Part shown: positions 7,637-11,927 of the stretch, piece after piece
Position numbering within the stretch: the stretch's first letter is position 1
How the letters are laid out: each line of letters begins with the position of its first letter
NCBI GenBank assembly: GCA_029219125.1
Contig: JAQXSU010000189.1
Location: forward strand, 1-11,927
Source: Bacillota bacterium
GTDB lineage: Bacteria; Bacillota; Clostridia; Peptostreptococcales; Anaerovoracaceae
Reading direction: 5' to 3'
DNA: 11,927 nt
Translations under genes and position numbers: made by a program
The notes under the pieces: model-generated
What the model saw: only the letters and a program-made list of their open reading frames with translations
Databases searched by the model: none
What the model was told of the DNA's origin: nothing

Positions 7637-7645
7637 AATATTACA

Positions 7646-7675
7646 GAGTTACCAATATGCGGTGGACGGTTGCTC
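7646..7675 (+). repeat. 5' hairpin of the toxin mRNA, copy A of an inverted repeat pair
   Basis: GAGTTACC (7646-7653) and GGTTGCTC (7668-7675) form an imperfect stem at the very 5' end of the predicted toxin mRNA. Essentially the same arms occur in opposite orientation at 7875-7853, where they open the antisense RNA. Just downstream, CTCCTC (7673-7678) can pair with GAGGGG (7683-7688) and partly hide the ribosome binding site. Confidence 0.7.
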
Positions 7676-7696
7676 CTCATGAGAGGGGGTGATTCC

Positions 7697-7786
7697 ATGG
7701 TTACATACGAAGCAATTTCTGCTTTTGCCACTGTCGGCTTGTTTGTAATCGCAGTGATCACCTTGTTGTTAAACAACAAGCGATAG
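7697..7786 (+). CDS. Small hydrophobic peptide, putative holin-like (Hol-Tox/TxpA-type) type I toxin
   Basis: A 29-residue peptide that begins MVTYEAISAFATVG, continues as one hydrophobic helix (about 8-25) and ends LLLNNKR with a basic tail. The YEA-hydrophobic span-LL-(N/K)KK/R layout is that of the putative holin-like toxin family, related in form to TxpA/BsrG-type type I toxins that insert in the host membrane. Translation is supported by an unusually strong ribosome binding site, GGGGGTGAT, six to seven bases before the ATG, partly enclosed in a hairpin as in other type I toxins. It is the only plus-strand gene in the window and has its own extended -10 promoter. A perfect 19-base palindrome covers codons for the last residues (7762-7780). 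An apparent antisense RNA faces it from the right. Family assignment is from memory of its pattern; toxicity is inferred. Confidence 0.8.
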   Translation: MVTYEAISAFATVGLFVIAVITLLLNNKR

Positions 7787-7795
7787 ATTTTTCAG

Positions 7796-7837
7796 AAAAG
7801 AAAATATCACGTCCATGCTTGGAGGCTGACGTGATAT
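7796..7837 (-). terminator. Terminator of the antisense RNA
   Basis: Ten-base-pair perfect stem with a 14-base loop, followed on the minus strand by TTTTCTTTTC. On the plus strand the same hairpin would form in a toxin transcript, but it is followed by AATCCCG, so it is a poor terminator in that direction. The loop on the plus strand contains CUUG, which fits the YUNR U-turn pattern of some antisense pairing loops. Confidence 0.78.
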
Positions 7838-7852
7838 AATCCCGTTAAAACT

Positions 7853-7875
7853 GAGCAACCGTTCATCGGTAACTC
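7853..7875 (-). repeat. 5' hairpin of the antisense RNA, copy B of the inverted repeat pair
   Basis: On the minus strand GAGTTACCG and CGGTTGCTC flank ATGAA and make a 9-bp stem with one T-T mismatch and one G-T pair. The arms match copy A (7646-7675) at all 8 left and 9 right positions; only the loop differs. On the plus strand this hairpin is followed by TTTCT and could be a weak terminator for the toxin mRNA. Confidence 0.75.
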
Positions 7876-7886
7876 TTTCTAAATTC

Positions 7887-7915
7887 ATTATACTTCCATA
7901 TCTTCCGTAAGTCAA
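7887..7915 (-). promoter_or_regulatory. Strong promoter of the predicted antisense RNA
   Basis: TTGACT (7915-7910), 17 bases, TATAAT (7892-7887). It is among the closest to consensus in the window and stronger on paper than the toxin promoter, as expected for a labile antitoxin RNA. It lies just after the end of the small membrane protein gene (stop at 7939), and I see no terminator between them. Confidence 0.85.
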
Positions 7916-7938
7916 TCTGATATTTCGCTCTTTTTTCG

Positions 7939-8349
7939 TCAGGAATATGCCGGGTAGGACAGGTTCCACGCCGCATCATACCACAGAAAGCTGCGTTTCC
8001 CCACGACGATGATCAGCTGTGCTTTTTCACCGCCTGCAGTGGACTCCAGCACCACCTGTCGGGTCGGTTCGAAATCGACATCTGGCCCGTGCATGGAAGG
8101 GTCCATTTCCGATGCAGATTTCAGCTGCCGGTCTTCCACAATCTGTACACTGCCGTTCTTCATGGCAGTTTCTGTGATGCCAAGGGACTGCAGCTGGCGC
8201 TGGTATGCCTTCTGTTCTGTGAACGTACCTTTTCGAAGAAACAGAATCGCAGAAATCATCAGGACAATTGCCAGAATATTTCGCAGGATGGTCTGTCTGC
8301 GGGTCAGTTTTCGTTTTGTCTTCTTCGGCAGAGTGATAATCTGTTTCAT
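7939..8349 (-). CDS. Small single-pass membrane protein of unknown function, downstream of a HAAS-type gene
   Basis: I do not recognise a family. The 136 residues begin with a strongly basic stretch (KKTKRKLTRRQ, 9-19), then one hydrophobic segment (about 22-38, ILRNILAIVLMISAIL) and an extracytoplasmic domain of about 95 residues. By the positive-inside rule the N-terminus is cytoplasmic. The C-terminal domain ends in a hydrophobic strand and aromatic residues (LIIVVGKRSFLWYDAAWNL, 112-130) suggesting a small beta-rich fold. The ATG overlaps the stop of the upstream gene as ATGA and has AGGAGG seven bases upstream, so the two are coupled and probably interact. It shares the PadR-controlled transcript. 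It may be an accessory subunit of the larger membrane protein; that is inference from context only. Confidence 0.8.
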   Translation of the reverse strand: MKQIITLPKKTKRKLTRRQTILRNILAIVLMISAILFLRKGTFTEQKAYQRQLQSLGITETAMKNGSVQIVEDRQLKSASEMDPSMHGPDVDFEPTRQVVLESTAGGEKAQLIIVVGKRSFLWYDAAWNLSYPAYS

Positions 8350-9224
8350 ACGATTACCTCCTCACCTTTCGTCAGGTCCAGACGGCAGGAAGCCCTCTGC
8401 CCGAAGAAATCGTAAACCACGTCGATATATTTTGTTCCGGGGGTAAAGCCGTAGATACGGAACCGGCCCATTTTGCTGGCAGAATACGTCGCACCGTAAA
8501 CCCCGTTTCTTCCGTCCGGCTGCGACGGATCCCAGTCGTCCTTCTCCGCATCCAGCCAGGGTGCGTTCCATGCCAGCGTCCTGCCCTGATCGTCTCGAAA
8601 GAAGGCCGGTGTCAGACAGGTGATTGCTTCCTCTCCGCCTTCTCCGGTTCGCTCGTAGAATAGATAGATACCGTAGTCCCCTTTCACATAGATCGAATCT
8701 TCATCCGTAATCCGAAAGCATACCACATCGGTGAAGCAGATCTGATATTGTTCCAGATGCAGTGTCTCGTCACAGGTCACGTGGAACACCGTATCCTCTG
8801 CCAGCAATTCCATGACGCCCTGATTTTCTGCTTCGGCCCAGCCAAAAGGAAGACCCTCCTCGTCCATTTCCCGGATTCCATACAGATTCACGACGAAAAC
8901 GATCAGCATGACAGCCAGAAGCGTGTTCGTCAGCAGCCAAAGACGGCCAATCCAAGGCTGATGTGCCGTATTCAGAAGTTTTCCAAGGGACCGGGGATCT
9001 CCCATCCGCCGCAGAGCTTCTGTTTCTGCCTCCTTTGCCGGAAGCCCTTTCGTTTCCAGATACGCACATTCCTCCAGAATATGTTCTTCCAGTTCAGCCT
9101 GGATCTCATCATGATCCCAGCTGAATTTCACTTCCTGCATCACATTATCGAAAAATGCACGGACCGCCTCGCTCCTGCCCTTGCCAGTGACTGGATCCGT
9201 TCTGTCATTCGCGTTCCTATTCAT
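8346..9224 (-). CDS. HAAS/permease-prefix-type membrane protein linked to PadR
   Basis: A 292-residue protein with three parts. The cytoplasmic N-terminus carries a helical module (about 36-88) with the pattern EIQAELEEHILEE...KGLPAKEAETEALRRMGDP, typical of the HAAS/permease-prefix domains (DUF1700 relatives) that accompany PadR regulators. A single transmembrane segment follows (about 95-115, WLLTNTLLAVMLIVFVVNLYG). The remaining 175 residues are outside the membrane, acidic and aromatic, with beta-strand-like stretches and no motif I know. The start has AAGGGTGA seven bases upstream; the gap to padR is 43 bases. It probably senses or responds to an envelope condition, with the regulator upstream controlling its level, but its ligand is unknown. 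Domain assignment of the N-terminus is fairly good; function is open. Confidence 0.82.
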   Translation of the reverse strand: MNRNANDRTDPVTGKGRSEAVRAFFDNVMQEVKFSWDHDEIQAELEEHILEECAYLETKGLPAKEAETEALRRMGDPRSLGKLLNTAHQPWIGRLWLLTNTLLAVMLIVFVVNLYGIREMDEEGLPFGWAEAENQGVMELLAEDTVFHVTCDETLHLEQYQICFTDVVCFRITDEDSIYVKGDYGIYLFYERTGEGGEEAITCLTPAFFRDDQGRTLAWNAPWLDAEKDDWDPSQPDGRNGVYGATYSASKMGRFRIYGFTPGTKYIDVVYDFFGQRASCRLDLTKGEEVIV

Positions 9225-9267
9225 GGTAAATCACCCTTTCCACTCCGTCTGGCAATTCACGATACAG

Positions 9268-9618
9268 CTACACACAGCCCAGTGCAATCTTGATTCCCAG
9301 GATTACCTTGTTGACAGAACTGCTGAAGGTTTCCCACTGCTCGATTTCGCTTTCCAGCTGGGAAAGGCCCGCCTTCGTTATCTGATAATATTTCCGCTCT
9401 CTGCTGCTGTCCAGCTTTTCTTTATAGGATATAACCAGCCCACGGCTTTCCAGTTTATGCAGAATCGGATACAGCGTGCCCTCATTATACAGGAACGTCT
9501 CGTCCGAACGTTCCTCCAGCGTCCGGATTATTTCATATCCGTAACAGTCTTTTTCTGCCAGCAGAGACAGTACCAGAAGTGCCGAACTGCCGCCGATCAG
9601 TCCCTTGTCAAACTTCAT
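9268..9618 (-). CDS. PadR-family transcriptional regulator
   Basis: A 116-residue winged-helix repressor of the short PadR type. The DNA-binding domain covers about 10-85 with LLVLSLLAEKDCYGYEIIRTL, then recognition region GTLYPILHKLESRGLV (47-62), and wing/beta-hairpin RERKYYQITKAG (73-84). The C-terminal helix (85-113) is the dimerisation arm. ATG at 9618 is preceded by AGGAGGCGAAAAC. The promoter carries two matching dyads, one inside its spacer, so the protein most likely represses its own operon. The downstream HAAS-type protein is the usual partner of this regulator class. The inducing signal cannot be inferred. Confidence 0.95.
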   Translation of the reverse strand: MKFDKGLIGGSSALLVLSLLAEKDCYGYEIIRTLEERSDETFLYNEGTLYPILHKLESRGLVISYKEKLDSSRERKYYQITKAGLSQLESEIEQWETFSSSVNKVILGIKIALGCV

Positions 9619-9660
9619 GTTTTCGCCTCCTCGCCGTCAATATCCTGTCGCTGTGCATTA

Positions 9661-9683
9661 CATACCTAGAGCCTCAAGGTATG
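9661..9683. promoter_or_regulatory. Probable PadR operator, downstream copy
   Basis: CATACCT (9661-9667) and AGGTATG (9677-9683) are a perfect 7-bp inverted repeat; GA/TC extends the symmetry inward. The dyad lies in the transcribed leader of the padR operon, about 30 bases past the predicted start. The ends CATA/TATG resemble the ATGT/ACAT-type half sites reported for PadR-family proteins. Confidence 0.75.
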
Positions 9684-9696
9684 TTTCTTATTTTGC

Positions 9697-9725
9697 ATTA
9701 TACCTAGAAGTTCAAGGTACGTCAA
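9697..9725 (-). promoter_or_regulatory. Promoter of the padR operon
   Basis: TTGACG (9725-9720), 17 bases, TATAAT (9702-9697) on the minus strand. The whole spacer is occupied by the second operator dyad, so a bound repressor would directly block RNA polymerase. The leader of about 75 bases contains the downstream operator. Confidence 0.88.
9699..9721. promoter_or_regulatory. Probable PadR operator, copy inside the -35/-10 spacer
   Basis: TACCT (9701-9705) and AGGTA (9715-9719), with the inner TAGA...TCAA shared with the other copy. Aligned to the copy at 9661-9683 it matches at most positions, and the centres are 38 bp apart, roughly 3.6 helical turns. It sits between and partly over the promoter boxes. 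Confidence 0.75.
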
Positions 9726-9741
9726 GCGTTTTTTTCTGACG

Positions 9742-9774
9742 AAAAAAACACGCCAGACGTTTCGTACTGACGTG
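9742..9774 (-). terminator. Terminator of the ABC transporter operon
   Basis: CACGTCAG (9774-9767) pairs with CTGGCGTG (9756-9749), with an inner ACG/CGT stem, followed on the minus strand by seven T. On the plus strand the same hairpin is followed by ATTTTTTC, so it can stop transcription in both directions. It insulates the padR promoter from the upstream operon. Confidence 0.9.
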
Positions 9775-9802
9775 ATTTTTTCATCAAGAGCAGTTGGGAT
9801 AT

Positions 9803-10588
9803 TTACTGAATATCCTTCCTTCCGTACTTCCAGTAGGCCGCCGCTATGCCGATAATGGCCAGGCACATGCCCACTGCCACCATCGGACCGTTCAGAGCTT
9901 CCTCCGTGACGATGTCCGCCCCGTCAGCATAGCCGAACGGTGTGATGTATTTCAGAAATTCTGCGGATTCGCTGATGTTGGCGATCAGATTCAGGAAATA
10001 CAGCAGACAGGCCAGCCCCAGACCGATGCCCAGACCGCCCCGGCGCAGAAAGGCCGAAATGCCGAAGCAGATTCCGCCGATTTCGATTTGCAGCAGGTAG
10101 TAAGCCAGATGAAACAGCAGCAGTTCCTTCCATGGAATCTCTTCATCGATGAAGAGGATGGAAACCAGGGAAATTGCCAGAATCAGCACATTCATCGCCG
10201 TAATCTGCAGGAGCACCGAAGCCAGCTTGGCACTGACAATACCGGTGCGGGTAATCGGGTGGGCCAGCAGAAACTCGGCAGTATGTTCCTTTTCTTCCTT
10301 TGCCAGTGCGGTGATACCGGTCAACGCTGCATAGAAGGCGCCGCCCAATCCCAGAATGTTTCCACACTCAATGGCATAGAACCCGGTCAGGGTTCCGAAG
10401 CTGAGCCGGTCCATGCCGAAGGCAGCGGTAAAGCTTCCCATGGAAGCGAACACATCCGACACATCCTCCATCTGCCCTTTCATTTCCGGAAACAGTATAA
10501 TACAGATCACCATCAGGAAAGCGATGCTTCCCGTCCAGATTGCCAGGGATATCAGTCCCTGCCGCATTTCATGTTTTAAGAGTCTCAT
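9803..10588 (-). CDS. ABC-2 type transporter permease
   Basis: A 261-residue integral membrane subunit with six predicted membrane segments (near 12-33, 70-95, 118-146, 157-180, 184-204 and 235-253). The cytoplasmic loop AKEEKEHTAEFLLAHPITRTGIVSAK (96-121) carries the E...TAEFLL..P(I/V)(T/S)R pattern seen in ABC-2 permeases of the drug and antibiotic export type, and should contact the ATPase. The start overlaps the ATPase stop as ATGA. The partner ATPase and TetR-like regulator make an exporter likely; the substrate is unknown. The stop codon is inside a small 7-bp hairpin (9797-9815), and the terminator follows about 30 bases later. Confidence 0.92.
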   Translation of the reverse strand: MRLLKHEMRQGLISLAIWTGSIAFLMVICIILFPEMKGQMEDVSDVFASMGSFTAAFGMDRLSFGTLTGFYAIECGNILGLGGAFYAALTGITALAKEEKEHTAEFLLAHPITRTGIVSAKLASVLLQITAMNVLILAISLVSILFIDEEIPWKELLLFHLAYYLLQIEIGGICFGISAFLRRGGLGIGLGLACLLYFLNLIANISESAEFLKYITPFGYADGADIVTEEALNGPMVAVGMCLAIIGIAAAYWKYGRKDIQ

Positions 10589-11469
10589 CCCTGCACACCT
10601 CCTTCGTAATAATGAAGGAAAATCTCCTCCAGATCCGGCTCTGCGATAGTCAAATCCGTAATATCTCCGGCGGCCAACACTTCCATCAGCCGTTTCATCT
10701 GCCCGCTGTAAAGGAAGCTGACTGCATCCTCTGCCTGCTGCAGGTCCCGGATCCCGGTGAGTCCTTCCAATTCGGCATGTCCCCGGAGAGAAACCCGTTT
10801 GGCACTGGTATTGGCCAGTTCTTCCACGCTGCCGCAGGCAATGATTCTGCCTTCCCGGATAATGGCAGCCCGGCTGCAGTGGTTCTGAATCTCCGACAGC
10901 ACATGGGACGACAGAAATACCGTAGCACCAGCCTGATTCCGTTCCTCCAGAATGCGGAAAAACTCCCGCTGCATCAGCGGATCCAGTCCGCTGGTGGGCT
11001 CATCCAGGATCAGCAGCTTTGGCTTATGCTGCAAAGCACAGACGATGGCCACCTTCTTCCGGTTTCCGAAAGACAGTTCTTCCACCTTCTTCTCCGTATC
11101 CAGGCTGAGCCGCTCACACAAAATCTTCGCCTCGCTGCGGCAGTCGGCCCCCCGCAGATCCGCGGAGAGGCGAAGGACCTCTTTCACCTTCATCCCATGA
11201 TAAAACATGGCCTCCGACGGCAGATAACCCACGTGGGAAAGGATTTTTCGCCGCGGTCCGGCTTCCGATGGGTCCTCTCCCAGCACCCGGACATTTCCGG
11301 ATGTCTTTTCGATAAGCCCCAGCAAAATCCGGATGGTCGTGCTCTTTCCTGCGCCGTTGGGTCCGATGAAGCCGAAGAACTCCCCTTCTCCCACGGTCAG
11401 ATCCACCCCGGAAATGCCGCGGCTTTTTCCGTATTGTTTCACCAGTTGTTCTGTACGAATTGCTTCCAT
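10585..11469 (-). CDS. ABC transporter ATP-binding protein
   Basis: A 294-residue ATPase of the DrrA/BcrA/CcmA-like class that powers the adjacent permease. Walker A is GPNGAGKST (36-44), Walker B LLILDEP (152-158) followed by TSGLD, and the switch histidine is H189 in SSHVLSE. The signature is LSFGN (132-136) instead of LSGGQ, and the Q-loop position reads VGYLPSE with no glutamine; both variants occur in this exporter subgroup. A C-terminal extension (about 220-294) follows the core. I chose the ATG at 11469 because GAGGAA lies five bases upstream. A GTG at 11481 that overlaps the previous stop (GTGA) would add four residues and has a weaker site. Confidence 0.95.
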   Translation of the reverse strand: MEAIRTEQLVKQYGKSRGISGVDLTVGEGEFFGFIGPNGAGKSTTIRILLGLIEKTSGNVRVLGEDPSEAGPRRKILSHVGYLPSEAMFYHGMKVKEVLRLSADLRGADCRSEAKILCERLSLDTEKKVEELSFGNRKKVAIVCALQHKPKLLILDEPTSGLDPLMQREFFRILEERNQAGATVFLSSHVLSEIQNHCSRAAIIREGRIIACGSVEELANTSAKRVSLRGHAELEGLTGIRDLQQAEDAVSFLYSGQMKRLMEVLAAGDITDLTIAEPDLEEIFLHYYEGGVQG

Positions 11470-11477
11470 TTCGTTCC

Positions 11478-11927
11478 TCACATTTCTTCTTTCTCTGTTT
11501 TTTCTTTTCGCAGAAAGATGCTCTTCCAGAAATCAATCATCTTCATAAAATCCTGCTCCATCTCATCACAGTCCACATTGCCTTGCTGCACCTTTTCCCA
11601 GAGGTAACCCTCCGAAGCCCGATACATCTCCTGATACATCATGGAAAGATTCAGACCTTCCACGAACTGTGACGGATCCAGACTCGTCAGCGTTGCGTCT
11701 GCCTTGTAATCCAGCAGCTTCCGATAACTTTCCTGGATGGCCAGGCTAATCTCCGGATCTTTTTCATAAAAGGCTCGGATCACAAAGGCACCCAGATCCG
11801 GATACAGCCGCATGATCTCCATTTTCGCTTTCAGTCCCCGGAGCATCACCTCAAACAGTTCCCCCGGTTCATAGCAGCCATACTTTTCCAGGTATTCCAC
11901 GGTCACCTTAGCGCAGGTATCCCACAG
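11478..11927 (-). CDS. TetR/AcrR-type regulator, C-terminal part (5' end outside window)
   Basis: 150 codons are visible, open to the right edge, so the DNA-binding domain is not seen. The all-helical sequence has the look of a TetR ligand-binding and dimerisation domain: LFEVMLRGLKAKMEIMRLYPDLGAFVIRAFYEKDPEI, then LSMMYQEMYRASEGYLWEKVQQG and a charged tail KEKTEKEEM. Position directly ahead of an ABC ATPase and permease, with its stop 9 bases from the ATPase ATG, is the standard layout for a TetR repressor of its own exporter. The assignment rests on helix pattern and context, since the HTH is missing. Confidence 0.75.
   Translation of the reverse strand: MWDTCAKVTVEYLEKYGCYEPGELFEVMLRGLKAKMEIMRLYPDLGAFVIRAFYEKDPEISLAIQESYRKLLDYKADATLTSLDPSQFVEGLNLSMMYQEMYRASEGYLWEKVQQGNVDCDEMEQDFMKMIDFWKSIFLRKEKTEKEEM

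Larger units (their letters stand above)
7796..7880 (-). ncRNA. Predicted antisense RNA (type I antitoxin) convergent with the toxin gene
   Basis: A near-consensus minus-strand promoter at 7915-7887 has no open reading frame of note downstream. Transcription from about 7880 would run into a hairpin with a 10-bp perfect stem (ATATCACGTC 7804-7813 with GACGTGATAT 7828-7837), then TTTTCTTTTC, giving an RNA of about 85 nt ending just past the toxin stop codon. It opens with the hairpin GAGTTACC...GGTTGCTC also found at the start of the toxin mRNA. It would be fully complementary to the 3' untranslated part of a toxin mRNA that reads through to about 7880. This arrangement resembles txpA/RatA and the Fst par loci. 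Existence of the RNA is inferred from promoter and terminator. Confidence 0.7.

Noticed and set aside
7769..7969. Minus-strand open frame of 66 codons across the antisense promoter and RNA
   Set aside because: It contains the antisense promoter and terminator, has no ribosome binding site at its start and no recognisable protein pattern. The RNA elements explain the region better.
9797..9815. Perfect 7-bp hairpin over the permease stop codon
   Set aside because: No T-tract follows on the minus strand, and a much stronger terminator lies 30 bases downstream. It is probably incidental.
11470..11481. GTG start four codons upstream in the ABC ATPase gene
   Set aside because: It would overlap the previous stop as GTGA, but the ATG at 11469 has the better-placed GAGGAA site.
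10540..11607. 355-codon plus-strand open frame
   Set aside because: It lies opposite the ABC ATPase and regulator genes and its sequence is low in any recognisable motif; a shadow frame.

Overview
The window looks like a chromosomal segment of a moderately high-GC Firmicute of class Clostridia, most likely Lachnospiraceae or a close relative. This is inferred from gene content and order (valS-folC behind a T-box leader, a Clostridia-type GlyA with an insertion, PadR/HAAS-type and TetR/ABC modules), strong AGGAGG-type ribosome binding sites, sigma-A promoters with 17-bp spacers and short A/T-rich terminators. There is no rRNA, tRNA, insertion sequence, CRISPR array or integrase. Every long gene lies on the minus strand. 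The only plus-strand gene is a 29-codon toxin-like ORF that is easy to miss.

Reading in transcription order, from high to low coordinates. (1) 11927-9742 is a TetR/AcrR-type regulator (its 5' part is outside the window), an ABC ATPase and an ABC-2 permease, overlapping end to start and closed by a strong hairpin/T-tract terminator. (2) 9725-7939 is a PadR repressor, a HAAS-type membrane protein and a small single-pass membrane protein. They are driven by a near-consensus promoter with one dyad inside the -35/-10 spacer and a second copy 38 bp downstream, a probable autoregulatory PadR operator pair. (3) 7915-7608 is a compact convergent locus. A small hydrophobic Hol-Tox/TxpA-like peptide gene on the plus strand faces a strong minus-strand promoter that appears to make a short antisense RNA. 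Both transcripts begin with nearly the same imperfect hairpin. It is best read as a type I toxin-antitoxin module. (4) 7556-1243 is a valine T-box leader followed by valS, folC, a GNAT acetyltransferase and an MFS transporter, every junction overlapping by 1 to 4 bases. A terminator whose loop contains the MFS stop codon ends the unit. (5) 1180-578 is an unusual SSB-like protein with two apparent OB folds. (6) 536-1 is a strong extended -10 promoter and the first 157 codons of glyA, which continues beyond the left edge.

Functionally, the right half is regulator plus membrane protein modules of the kind that respond to drugs or envelope stress. The left half is housekeeping: valyl-tRNA charging under tRNA-Val control, folate polyglutamylation and serine/glycine one-carbon metabolism. 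The least ordinary element is the toxin/antisense locus between them, with its inverted promoter-plus-hairpin arrangement.
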